From an uncultured Oscillospiraceae bacterium (lineage in GTDB: Bacteria; Bacillota; Clostridia; Oscillospirales; Ruminococcaceae): a DNA stretch of 64,000 nucleotides. A program made the position numbers and the translations under genes. The notes beneath the pieces were generated by a model that was not told where the DNA came from, searched no databases, and saw nothing but the letters and a program-made list of their open reading frames with translations. Positions within the stretch are counted from its first letter, which is position 1. Each line of letters begins with the position of its first letter. Positions 7,819 to 16,132 of the stretch are shown here, in pieces. Location: positions 124,396 to 188,395 of the forward strand of contig CAJUHS010000001.1 of NCBI GenBank assembly GCA_910586535.1, written 5' to 3'.

Positions 7819-9009
7819 TCAGTCAAACATTTCTCTGGACATTTTTCCCAGTATCTCGCAGCCCTTTACAAGCTGTTCATCGGTAGGCGTTGAGAAATTC
7901 AGTCTGAAGCTGCTTGTGGGATCATCCTCGTGAACTGTGAAAGCATTTCCCGGAACCACGGCTACCTTAGCCTCCACAGCCTTTTTGCAGAAACCCGTCA
8001 TGTCGCAGCCGTCCGGAAGAGTAGCCCATATGAACAGTCCGCCCTGAGGACGGGTAACGGAAATTTTCTTTGAGAAATTCTTTTCTATTTCAGACAGCAT
8101 AAGTCCGCACTTTGCGCGGTAAATACCGCGGATACGCTCCAAATGAGCGTCTATGTCGTACTTATTAAGGAACTCGTCAGCAATTATCTGAGCAAGGATA
8201 TTGGTATGAACGTCCGCAACCTGCTTACAGACAACGATCTTCTGTATTACTTCCTTTGGAGCGGAAACAAATCCCACGCGAATGCCGGGGGCAAGAATTT
8301 TGGAAAAGCTACCCACGTAGATAACTCTGCCATCCGTATCGAGTGATTTTATCGACGGAATGTCCTCGCCCTCAAAGCGTATCTCGCCGTACGGATTGTC
8401 CTCCAGTATCATTATGCCATACCTTCGTGCTATCTCGTAGACCTCTTTCCTGCGATTAAAGGACGTGCACTTGCCCGTAGGATTCTGGAAATTCGGTATA
8501 AGGTAGATTATCTTCACATTTTTGTTGGACTTTATAGCCGCCTCCAGCTTTTCGGGATCAATACCCTCGTCGTCCATTTCAACGCCAACAAGATTAACGT
8601 TGTAGGATTTGAAAGAGTTAAGACTTCCGATAAAGGACGGAGACTCGCAGATAAGGGTATCCCCCTCGTTGAGGAACACCTTGCAGGAAAGCTCGTTTCC
8701 CTGCTGACCGCCGGAGGTGATGATAAGGTCGTCGATATCTCCGTTAAAGCTGTGCTGAGAAGCAAGACGCTTTTTCAGCGTTTCCCTAAGCGGAGTATGA
8801 CCCTCGGTAATGCTGTACTGCAAAGCCGCCGCGGGATTTTCCGTAAGCACGCGCGCGGTTATCTCCTTTACCGCCTCTGCAGGAAAAGCCTCAGGCGCGG
8901 GATTTCCCGCCGCAAATGAAATAACGTCGGGAAAAGCGGTAAATTTAAGTATCTCACGTATAGCCGAAGCCTTAAGCCCCGTCACCTTGTTTGAAAATGA
9001 ATAGTCCAT
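7819..9009 (-). CDS. PLP-dependent aminotransferase (2-aminoadipate/aromatic type)
   Basis: This 396-residue class I/II aminotransferase transfers amino groups using pyridoxal phosphate. The Schiff-base Lys lies in GSFSKILAPGIRVGF, and the NPTG motif (IPNFQNPTGK) and the Arg near the C-terminus (SSFRLNFSTP) that binds the substrate carboxylate are present. The sequence resembles the LysN/Aro8 group, related to the catalytic part of MocR regulators but without their DNA-binding domain. It begins behind AAGGAGC and precedes trpS, so an aromatic amino acid substrate is plausible but unproven. Confidence 0.88.
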   Translation of the reverse strand: MDYSFSNKVTGLKASAIREILKFTAFPDVISFAAGNPAPEAFPAEAVKEITARVLTENPAAALQYSITEGHTPLRETLKKRLASQHSFNGDIDDLIITSGGQQGNELSCKVFLNEGDTLICESPSFIGSLNSFKSYNVNLVGVEMDDEGIDPEKLEAAIKSNKNVKIIYLIPNFQNPTGKCTSFNRRKEVYEIARRYGIMILEDNPYGEIRFEGEDIPSIKSLDTDGRVIYVGSFSKILAPGIRVGFVSAPKEVIQKIVVCKQVADVHTNILAQIIADEFLNKYDIDAHLERIRGIYRAKCGLMLSEIEKNFSKKISVTRPQGGLFIWATLPDGCDMTGFCKKAVEAKVAVVPGNAFTVHEDDPTSSFRLNFSTPTDEQLVKGCEILGKMSREMFD

Positions 9010-9106
9010 AAAAAAGCTCCTTAAAACAAAAATCAGACGTCAAATGACAGAAAACGGAATCAGACGTCAGCCTGTTCTATCCTCTGTCTTCTGCTTTCTG
9101 TTCTTT

Positions 9107-9135
9107 ATTATAGCACATATTTGTCCGTCAATCAA
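9107..9135 (-). promoter_or_regulatory. Promoter of the aminotransferase-trpS operon
   Basis: On the minus strand TTGATT (9135-9130) is 17 bases from TATAAT (9112-9107), with a TGC extended -10. The roughly 90-base leader holds two TCAGACGTCA copies and a pyrimidine-rich stretch resembling the TCTAA repeat family, but no T-box signature I can identify. Confidence 0.7.
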
Positions 9136-9170
9136 CATAAAATTTAGAAAAAAACGAAAGGGACGATCAG

Positions 9171-10832
9171 GTGAAGAAGCAAAGCTTTCTGGAAAGCTCG
9201 GCAATACTTATTTTATCGGCGGTGACAGCCAAGCTTATGGGGGCGGTATTCCGCATTCCGCTGGCAAATATGCTTGGCGGCGAGGGAATGGGATATTTTT
9301 CCTCCGCCTACGGTATCTTTATGACCGTGTACGCCGTTTCAGTAACGGGACTACCCGCGGCAGTAGCAAAGCTGACCGCCGAAAACTCCGCTTTGGGGCG
9401 TTTTGCCAACGTCCGCAGGATAAAAACATCGGCTCTTTTATTTTTTTCCGCCACGGGACTTGCCTTTACCCTGCTAATGCTTGCGGCTGCGTATCCGTTT
9501 TGCACGCTGACAGGCGGCGTAAAGACCGTACCGTCGCTGCTTGCAATAGCTCCGTCCATATTTTTCGGCTGTGTGACATCGGTTTACCGCGGTTACTACG
9601 AGGGCTTGCGGAACATGATACCCACCGCTCTGTCACAGATAGCCGAAGGTCTTGCCAAGCTTGCGGCAGGACTTGCTTTGTGTCTGTGGGTACTTAAAAA
9701 TCCCGAAAAAGCGCTGGAATTATGCGCTGCGCTGAAACTTTCTTCTGATTCGGTACTTTCAGCGGCTGCCGCTGCCGCAGTATTGGGAATAACCGTATCC
9801 ACAGCGGCGGGGACAATGTTTCTCGTCCTGCGCGACAAGCTTGGCGGCGACGGGATTACGCAGGAACAGATTTCCTCAACAAGCGGAGCCGGCTGCACGG
9901 ACGGCGGCGGAAGCATTATAGCCGCCCTGCTTAAAACAGCCGTACCTATTGCCATAGGCGCGCTGGTAACAAACCTCACGTCCCTCATAGACCTTGTGAC
10001 GATCAACCGCTCCCTTGCCCGCGCCGTTTACGCCGACCCGGAGCATTTTGCAAAGATCGCACCGTCCATACCTCCCGAACAGCTTCCCAACTTTCTTTTC
10101 GGCAGCTTTACCGGACTTGCCGTTACAGTATTCAACCTGATACCGTCCTTTACAAATATGTTCGGCAAGGGTATCCTGCCTAATCTTTCCGAGGCTTTTG
10201 CCGCAAATGACAAGACCAAAATACGCGAATGCACCGAAAAATCCCTGCTTGCCACGGCTCTTATCGCTTTTCCCTCAGGAGTGGGGATAAGCGTGCTTTC
10301 GGGCAGGATACTCAAAGTCCTGTTCCCCCTGAAGCCCCTGGAAACAAGCCTGTGTACCCTTTCGCTGTCGGTACTGGGCGCGGGAGTGGTATTTCTGTGC
10401 GTTTCCTCAACGGCTTTTGCAGCGCTTCAAGCGGCGGGACGACCAGATCTGCCGGTTAAGCTAATGCTTATGGGGGTAGCGGTCAAGCTGACAGGAAACC
10501 TGCTTCTTGTGCGCATTCCCGACCTTAACACCGCAGGAGCGGCGGCGTCCACACTTTTGTGCTATATGGTCATTTGCATACCGTCGGTAAATATTCTGAT
10601 AAAGTTGACAAATTCAAATAAAAACCGCATTTATGGATTTTTATGTAAAATTTGTTACAGCTCCCTCACCTGCGGCGCAGGGGCTCTCGTCGCCGAAAAA
10701 ATGCTTCCTCAAACGCTTGGAAACTTTATTATACTATTTATTTCCATAATTGCTGGTGTAATTTTTTACATAATTAGTACATTTTTGTTGGGCATTTTTA
10801 CGAAAAGTACGTTAAAATTGCTGATTTCCTGA
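9171..10832 (+). CDS. MOP-superfamily flippase, YabM/SpoVB-like
   Basis: This is a 553-residue polytopic membrane protein with about 14 hydrophobic segments. Its N-terminus (residues 1-45, with a GAVFRIPLANMLGGEGMG segment) is typical of the polysaccharide-biosynthesis/SpoVB branch of the MOP exporters, which move lipid-linked cell-wall or spore-cortex precursors. The start is GTG at 9171 behind AAAGGGACG. It precedes mazG, hup and rqcP, the order in which B. subtilis has yabM, yabN and yabO, so orthology to YabM is favoured over the separate SpoVB. It is divergent from the aminotransferase operon. Confidence 0.88.
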   Translation: MKKQSFLESSAILILSAVTAKLMGAVFRIPLANMLGGEGMGYFSSAYGIFMTVYAVSVTGLPAAVAKLTAENSALGRFANVRRIKTSALLFFSATGLAFTLLMLAAAYPFCTLTGGVKTVPSLLAIAPSIFFGCVTSVYRGYYEGLRNMIPTALSQIAEGLAKLAAGLALCLWVLKNPEKALELCAALKLSSDSVLSAAAAAAVLGITVSTAAGTMFLVLRDKLGGDGITQEQISSTSGAGCTDGGGSIIAALLKTAVPIAIGALVTNLTSLIDLVTINRSLARAVYADPEHFAKIAPSIPPEQLPNFLFGSFTGLAVTVFNLIPSFTNMFGKGILPNLSEAFAANDKTKIRECTEKSLLATALIAFPSGVGISVLSGRILKVLFPLKPLETSLCTLSLSVLGAGVVFLCVSSTAFAALQAAGRPDLPVKLMLMGVAVKLTGNLLLVRIPDLNTAGAAASTLLCYMVICIPSVNILIKLTNSNKNRIYGFLCKICYSSLTCGAGALVAEKMLPQTLGNFIILFISIIAGVIFYIISTFLLGIFTKSTLKLLIS

Positions 10833-10849
10833 AAAATTTCAAAAAACCC

Positions 10850-10878
10850 TTGAATTTCTTGGATTTATAGGTTAATAT
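10850..10878 (+). promoter_or_regulatory. Promoter of mazG
   Basis: TTGAAT (10850-10855) and TAATAT (10873-10878) are separated by 17 bases, about 40 bases before the mazG start. This implies mazG can be transcribed independently of the flippase gene. Confidence 0.6.
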
Positions 10879-10919
10879 ATTAAGGTACTGTTTTTCAGCG
10901 CGGTTTGAGGAGGTATCTT

Positions 10920-11711
10920 ATGGATTTTCAGTTTAAGGACAAATACGATATAAACGACTTGCTGGAGATCATGCGGATACTCCGTTCCGAAAACGGCTGT
11001 CCCTGGGACAGAGAGCAGGATCACAAGTCTATCCGCAAGGACTTTCTCGAGGAGACCTACGAGGTCGTTGAGGCCATAGACGCTGATGACAAAGAGCTTC
11101 TGCTTGAAGAGCTTGGCGATGTGCTTTTGCAGGTGGTTTTCCACTCACGCATTGAGGAGGAAAAAGGCGGATTTGATTTCGGGGACGTTGCCGACGGCAT
11201 ATGCCAGAAGCTTATCGTCCGCCACCCTCACGTTTTTGGGGACGTTACCGCCGAAACAAGCGGAGAGGTTCTGAAAAGCTGGAACAACATCAAACAGCAG
11301 ACCAAAGGACAGGAAACATACTATGAGACGCTTGAAAGCGTCTGCGCCGCGCTCCCCGCGCTTATGAGAGCGCAGAAAATCGGTCAGAGAGCAAAAAGAG
11401 CAGGTATGGACTTCAAAGATGTTTCACAAGTCCTTGAATGTCTTGAAAGCGAGATCGCAGAGCTAAAAGAGGCTGTTGCCGGAGGCAAAAAGGAAGATAT
11501 TGCCGACGAACTGGGAGACGTGCTGTTCTCCTGTACAAACCTTTCAAGGCATCTTGACTGCGACGCGGAGGAATCCCTCACGCGCTCGACGGACAAATTC
11601 ATAAAGCGGTTCAAGAAAACCGAAAATCTGATAAGGTGCGAAGGGACGGATATGAAGTCCCTGAACATAGACGAGCTTGACGCTTACTGGCGTAAAGCCA
11701 AATCTAAGTGA
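10920..11711 (+). CDS. mazG: MazG nucleoside triphosphate pyrophosphohydrolase (YabN-like)
   Basis: This 263-residue enzyme hydrolyses NTPs to NMP and pyrophosphate. It has two MazG repeats: the first about 10-120 with CPWDREQDHKS, EETYEVVEAI and EELGDVLLQVVFHS metal-binding carboxylates, the second about 150-250 with ELGDVLFSCTNLSRH. The ATG at 10920 follows GAGGAGGT. An in-frame TTG 15 bases upstream overlaps that ribosome site and is rejected. B. subtilis YabN carries an extra N-terminal methylase-like domain that is absent here. Confidence 0.94.
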   Translation: MDFQFKDKYDINDLLEIMRILRSENGCPWDREQDHKSIRKDFLEETYEVVEAIDADDKELLLEELGDVLLQVVFHSRIEEEKGGFDFGDVADGICQKLIVRHPHVFGDVTAETSGEVLKSWNNIKQQTKGQETYYETLESVCAALPALMRAQKIGQRAKRAGMDFKDVSQVLECLESEIAELKEAVAGGKKEDIADELGDVLFSCTNLSRHLDCDAEESLTRSTDKFIKRFKKTENLIRCEGTDMKSLNIDELDAYWRKAKSK

Positions 11712-11842
11712 AAATGGTTTTACCCTGATTCATGATAAAGGTACAGAAAAAATCCGCGCAAAAATCATATATGCAGATTTTTTATATACTTTAATTAATC
11801 GTGAATTTAGGATCGCCATTAAAATTTATGGAGGTAGAAAAA

Positions 11843-12118
11843 ATGACAAAAGCAGAACTTATCAATGCAATTGCTGAAAAGAGCGAGCTTACCAAGAAGG
11901 ACGCTGAAAAGGCTCTTAATGCCGTAGTAACTTCTATTACTGACGCTCTTGTGGACGGAGACAAGGTTCAGATCGTAGGTTTCGGTACATTTGAAGTGCG
12001 CGAGAGAAGCGCTAAGGAAGCTATTAATCCCAGAACCAAGGAGAAGATCAATGTTCCCGCTAAGAAGGCTCCCGCTTTCAAGGCAGGAAAGGCTCTCAAG
12101 GACGCTGTTGATAAATAA
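11843..12118 (+). CDS. hup: HU-family DNA-binding protein
   Basis: This 91-residue histone-like protein binds and bends DNA as a homodimer. It starts MTKAELINAIAEKSELTKKD behind GGAGGT and carries the family signature in the beta arm and C-terminal helix (INPRTKEKINVPAKKAPAFK). An upstream in-frame start at 11801 precedes the ribosome site and is rejected. Lys-rich codon choice and the strong ribosome site suggest high expression. It lies between mazG and rqcP. Confidence 0.97.
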   Translation: MTKAELINAIAEKSELTKKDAEKALNAVVTSITDALVDGDKVQIVGFGTFEVRERSAKEAINPRTKEKINVPAKKAPAFKAGKALKDAVDK

Positions 12119-12194
12119 GCCATAACGGTTTATCGGTACGTTTAAATCAGGCTTCGAAGTATGCGCATTACGGAGTCCGTATTAAAACGCAGGG

Positions 12195-12225
12195 GCAGAC
12201 AGGAGTCATTTCCGTCTGCTCTTTT
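12195..12225 (+). terminator. Terminator of hup
   Basis: GCAGAC-A-GGA pairs with TCCGTCTGC (bulged A) around a short loop and is followed by TCTTTTG. It separates hup from rqcP. Confidence 0.65.
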
Positions 12226-12246
12226 GATTCGGAAAGGAAAAATTTT

Positions 12247-12489
12247 ATGCGCCTGGATAAATATCTTAAGATAACACGGCTCATCAAACGCCGCACCGTT
12301 GCCAACGAAGCTTGCGACGCAGGAAAGATAGCCGTCAACGGAAATGTGGCAAGAGCGTCCTACGACGTTAAGGTCGGGGACGTTATCGAAATCAATCTCG
12401 GTCAGAAGCCTTTGAAAGTAAAGGTACTCAATGTTACCGAGTATGCCACAAAAGAAAATGCCGCCGACAATTATACTGTTATTGAATAA
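12247..12489 (+). CDS. rqcP: S4-domain RNA-binding protein RqcP (YabO)
   Basis: This 80-residue protein is almost entirely an S4 domain: MRLDKYLKITRLIKRRTVAN, then GKIAVNG and a VGDVIEI strand. B. subtilis RqcP works with RqcH in ribosome-associated quality control to add poly-Ala tails on stalled peptides, stabilising P-site tRNA on 50S subunits. The genomic order with mazG supports this assignment over the generic Hsp15 label. In B. subtilis the next genes are yabP, yabQ and divIC; here a terminator and an unrelated convergent operon follow. Confidence 0.9.
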   Translation: MRLDKYLKITRLIKRRTVANEACDAGKIAVNGNVARASYDVKVGDVIEINLGQKPLKVKVLNVTEYATKENAADNYTVIE

Positions 12490-12494
12490 AAGCG

Positions 12495-12530
12495 CCGCGG
12501 AGAGGAAACTCACTCTCCGCGGTATTTTTT
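12495..12530 (+). terminator. Strong terminator after rqcP
   Basis: CCGCGGAGAG (12495-12504) and CTCTCCGCGG (12513-12522) form a perfect 10-bp stem, followed by TATTTTTT. Confidence 0.9.
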
Positions 12531-12576
12531 ATAGTATGCTGAGTATTGCACGCGCTTCTGAAAGAAAACAAGCAAT

Positions 12577-14958
12577 TTATCTGTTCTCGGCAAGGTAGTT
12601 TGAAACACGGTTTTGAATTATCTCCGCAACCTCCTTGGAACTCTTCTGTCCCTCGAAGAAAGCCGAAGCTTCCTCGTTGATTATCTTGTTTATCTGCTCA
12701 TCGTAACGGCTGATATTCTCGGTGCTGTTAATGAGGTCCATTACCTTCTGGTTGTCCTCGTCAGTATTTACACCTATATTTACAGATGAACTGCCGTTCC
12801 AGTAAGTGTTGTCATAATACTCCTTTTTGCCGTCTGAGTCCTCCCAGTAGGGTCTTTCCTTGGAAATCTCGGCAAGCTTTTCAAGCGAAGATTTCTTTAT
12901 GGGGAACTGATAGCTGTCATTGGTAGCGTACAGATCCTGATACTCATCGGAAAGGAAGTACTTAACAAAGTTCCATGCTCCGTCTGGATTTGAAGCCTTG
13001 GAAGTAATTGCTATCTCTGTATAAGCGTTAAATACCGCTCCGTTGCCTTTCGCTCCGGGGAAACCCTTAAAGGTCACAGACTCTCCGAACCTTCCTTTTT
13101 CTATTTCGCGTATGGTTTTAAAATTACTCATATCGTAAATGTCAAGCAAGGTTTTTCCTTCACGGTACGCGCTTTGCTGTTCGTCCCAATAGTTGCTTTC
13201 GGAGTAAAGCTTGTCATAGTCTATCTCTTTGGGGAAGCGGGTGGAAAATTCCATGATCTTGATAAAGTCGTCGGAATTGAACCTGCACTCGCCTGTATCC
13301 CTGTCTATAAAATTCTCAAAGCACACACTCACCATTGAAGAGAAGAAATCATTTCTGCCGACCTCTCTGCCCATGAGCGATGCATCCGGGTGAGCGTCCG
13401 CAAATTCTATAAACTCGTCTACAGTCCAGCCGGTAGTATCTCCTACCAGCGAGGACTTGCCTATTATCGTGCTGATAGAGAAATTTGAAACCAGCTCGTA
13501 AAGCTTGCCGTTCGTCTCATAAGCCTTGAACACTCCCTCAACATAATCGGAACGGTTTATGGTCTCGTCCTTGTCCATGAACTCATAAAGGTCGGCAAGG
13601 AGTCCCTTTGAAATGTAGCTGTCTATCGGCATACTGTTGTTGAGCACTATGATATCCGGAAGATTTCCCGCGATCATATCATTGTTGAGCTTTGTGATCG
13701 CGTCATTGTAACTGTTTGTCGCGTAGTCCTCATAAGAGGTAAGCTCTATCTCGTATTCGGGGTTGTTCTTGTTAAATTCAACGATCTGGCGCTTTATTCC
13801 CACGTCAAGGTAAAGAGCGTAAAGCTTGATGAGCTTCTTGTCGGGAAGCGTTGCAGGGTCTACCTCGGTGAGAATATTTATGATCTGGTCACTGTTTGAC
13901 CAGCTGTAACCGCCTCCGCCGTTGTACTGGTAGTTGTAGGTAACGCAGAGTATTCTGCCGTCCTGAAGAACCGTAGTGCAGCTGCTGTTCATTGCCGTGT
14001 TGTCAAAACCGGACTTGAGCCAGTCTATGATAGTCTCTGTGCTGCCGGTCTCGATATCGTAACCGAAAAGTCCCGAATCGCGGGAAATAAGCAGATCGTA
14101 CTTGTCGGTACCGTTCATTATTCTGCCGTTCTGGTTATAGACGAATCCCTCGCCTAACTTTCTGGCAGCCGTATCGATCGCGTGTATTTTGGATTCGGAA
14201 ATATAGTTATCACCGTCCATACGGCTTTCAGTTACAGATACTACTATACGTCCGTCGCCTGTTTTGGATAGGCTTCCCATATAGGTATTGTCGTTGGCGT
14301 TTTCATTCTTTACGACATACTGAAATTTCCCGTCCTTGTCAAGGACAAAAATTATGTTGTTGCAGCTTATAAAAATTGTACCCTCATTGTCCACAACAAA
14401 GTTGTCCGCATAGAAGTATTCGTTGCCTGTTTCCTTTTTGGCTATCTCCTTAAGCTCTGACATATCAGTCTCGCTGATAAGCTTTCCGTCGCTGCCGTAC
14501 TTTACAAGATACCATGCGTCCTTGGACTCACCGGTGGTCTCGTTCCACGAGTAGCTGTTCTCTATAGAAATAAGGTTACCGCTTCCGTCAACAGTCATCG
14601 AGGAAATATATCTGTGCTCTGAACCGTCCTTGCCATCGTCCTTTGTAAGGACTATTTCATTTTCAAGAGTACCGTCCAGACTCAGTATCTGCATTTTCGT
14701 TTCGCTGGTGTAGGTGGCATCCTCACCCTCGCCCTCCTGAGTGGACTTGTCGCCGATAATAAATACCTTGTCGTTTGAATAAAACAGGCTGTTTATGTAG
14801 TCCAGACCTCCGGGGAGCTCCACCTTTTCAGCCGAAAATATATGCTCCTTGGACGCTATTTCGGACTTTCCCGACTTGCCTCCGCAGGATGAAAAGCCGA
14901 GGGTCATTGCCGCAGCCATTACCGCCGCAGCTATTCTTGACGCCGTTTTCTTTATCAT
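12577..14958 (-). CDS. Large lipoprotein: beta-propeller-like domain fused to solute-binding domain
   Basis: This 793-residue protein has a lipoprotein signal with the lipidated Cys at residue 25 (GFSSC). Residues about 40-375 contain repeated strand-turn blocks (DGSGNLISIE, DNEGTIFISC, KTGDGRIVVSV, LQDGRILCVTY) that look like propeller blades. Residues about 385-793 resemble a family 1 extracellular solute-binding protein (LIKLYALYLDVGIKRQIVEF, NNDMIAGNLPDIIVL, SNPDGAWNFVKYF). Normal binding proteins are about 430-480 residues, so the N-terminal half is extra. It is the last gene of the two-permease/HlyD/MacB-like operon and is presumably the binding component. The ligand is unknown. Confidence 0.85.
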   Translation of the reverse strand: MIKKTASRIAAAVMAAAMTLGFSSCGGKSGKSEIASKEHIFSAEKVELPGGLDYINSLFYSNDKVFIIGDKSTQEGEGEDATYTSETKMQILSLDGTLENEIVLTKDDGKDGSEHRYISSMTVDGSGNLISIENSYSWNETTGESKDAWYLVKYGSDGKLISETDMSELKEIAKKETGNEYFYADNFVVDNEGTIFISCNNIIFVLDKDGKFQYVVKNENANDNTYMGSLSKTGDGRIVVSVTESRMDGDNYISESKIHAIDTAARKLGEGFVYNQNGRIMNGTDKYDLLISRDSGLFGYDIETGSTETIIDWLKSGFDNTAMNSSCTTVLQDGRILCVTYNYQYNGGGGYSWSNSDQIINILTEVDPATLPDKKLIKLYALYLDVGIKRQIVEFNKNNPEYEIELTSYEDYATNSYNDAITKLNNDMIAGNLPDIIVLNNSMPIDSYISKGLLADLYEFMDKDETINRSDYVEGVFKAYETNGKLYELVSNFSISTIIGKSSLVGDTTGWTVDEFIEFADAHPDASLMGREVGRNDFFSSMVSVCFENFIDRDTGECRFNSDDFIKIMEFSTRFPKEIDYDKLYSESNYWDEQQSAYREGKTLLDIYDMSNFKTIREIEKGRFGESVTFKGFPGAKGNGAVFNAYTEIAITSKASNPDGAWNFVKYFLSDEYQDLYATNDSYQFPIKKSSLEKLAEISKERPYWEDSDGKKEYYDNTYWNGSSSVNIGVNTDEDNQKVMDLINSTENISRYDEQINKIINEEASAFFEGQKSSKEVAEIIQNRVSNYLAENR

Positions 14959-15040
14959 ACGATCATTCCTTTCTTTCCCTATACGGGAACCCGCTCAGGA
15001 AAATATTCCCTTTGCGGCAGTTTAATGTGGGACAAACCGG

Positions 15041-16120
15041 TTACCGCCCGGCGGCGGCTTTCCTGCTTTTCCTTTCAGCGGATCTGCTCCGCAATCTATC
15101 TGAAACGCGTACAGCCGCGTCTATTGCTTTTCTTACAAGCTTTCTCCTGTTTTTTATCAGCAGCCTCAGCAGATACAGCAGGGTAACTGTCGGCAGCACA
15201 AGAAAAATTATTTGGAACGCCAGCAGCAGCGCGGATTTATCCTCGGTTATCCTTGCGGCGTTTTCCCAGAACGGATATGCTATAGAACCGTCCACCACCG
15301 AGCGCGTACCGAAGTCTGCTATTATTTCAAACCGTTTTTTCAGGCTGTACCGAACGGAGTTTTCCACCACGCGCATTCCCGAGGTATCATCCTTTACCGC
15401 CAGAACGTCCGTGATTATCTGCTTTCCCTGACCCGTTACCTGATTTGGAAGACATGCTTCATAGCAGGCGAACACGGCTTCTCCATCGCCCATAAGACTG
15501 TAGCCGCCGTATGGCATAAACATACGCGGACTGAGTCCGTACACCTTTTCAACGTCTGAATTGCCGCTCTGTTTGAAAACTCCCGAAATAATGTAATATG
15601 CGCCGTTGACCTTTACCGGCTTTCCGGCAACGTTTGAAGAGCCGTAAAGCTGCCACGCAAGAACTTCGTCTATAAGTACCCTGTCATGCATCAGGTCGTC
15701 GTCGGAATAGTAGTACCCCGAAATGATCTCAAGCGGGTGAAACAGAAAGAAATCTCCGCCCGTAACGATCATATTTGCTTCGGCGGCAGCCCTGTCTGAG
15801 GTAACGGATATCTTCATCTGAGGAGCCGAAAACGCGTCCGCCCAGACTCTTGCCCCCTCTTTTTCTGAAACAAGAGAGGCTTCCGTCAGCTTTTTTTCAA
15901 CGTCCACCCTTGTCATAAAGACCTTGTTTATGTCCATTACGGAGCTTGCATCCATGAAAACGCTTATCTGAGCGTATGAGGAGTCTTCCCCTGCCCAGCG
16001 TTCAGCCGCCCGCTGATCCGGCAGAGAACCGCCCACAGCCGAGAATATCAGCGATACCGCGGCAAAAATCAGGAGCGACGCGGCGTTTGCTGCGGCAATA
16101 ACTATGTATTTTAATTTCAT
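15041..16120 (-). CDS. MacB-like periplasmic-domain protein lacking the FtsX permease core
   Basis: This 359-residue protein has one N-terminal membrane segment (about 5-28), an extracytoplasmic domain (about 30-290) resembling the MacB periplasmic core, one C-terminal segment (about 292-317) and a very basic tail. MacB/FtsX permeases have three further membrane helices after the core domain and usually a linked ATPase; neither is here. It starts behind CGGAGGACG, 12 bases after the HlyD-like gene. It may be a stand-alone adaptor of the operon's transporter; this is inferred from context only. Confidence 0.7.
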   Translation of the reverse strand: MKLKYIVIAAANAASLLIFAAVSLIFSAVGGSLPDQRAAERWAGEDSSYAQISVFMDASSVMDINKVFMTRVDVEKKLTEASLVSEKEGARVWADAFSAPQMKISVTSDRAAAEANMIVTGGDFFLFHPLEIISGYYYSDDDLMHDRVLIDEVLAWQLYGSSNVAGKPVKVNGAYYIISGVFKQSGNSDVEKVYGLSPRMFMPYGGYSLMGDGEAVFACYEACLPNQVTGQGKQIITDVLAVKDDTSGMRVVENSVRYSLKKRFEIIADFGTRSVVDGSIAYPFWENAARITEDKSALLLAFQIIFLVLPTVTLLYLLRLLIKNRRKLVRKAIDAAVRVSDRLRSRSAERKSRKAAAGR

Positions 16121-16132
16121 AGCGTCCTCCGA

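Noticed and set aside
9032..9069. TCAGACGTCA direct repeat as a phage attachment site
   Set aside because: Only two ten-base copies 28 bases apart with no integrase nearby; better explained as leader or regulator sites of the aminotransferase operon.
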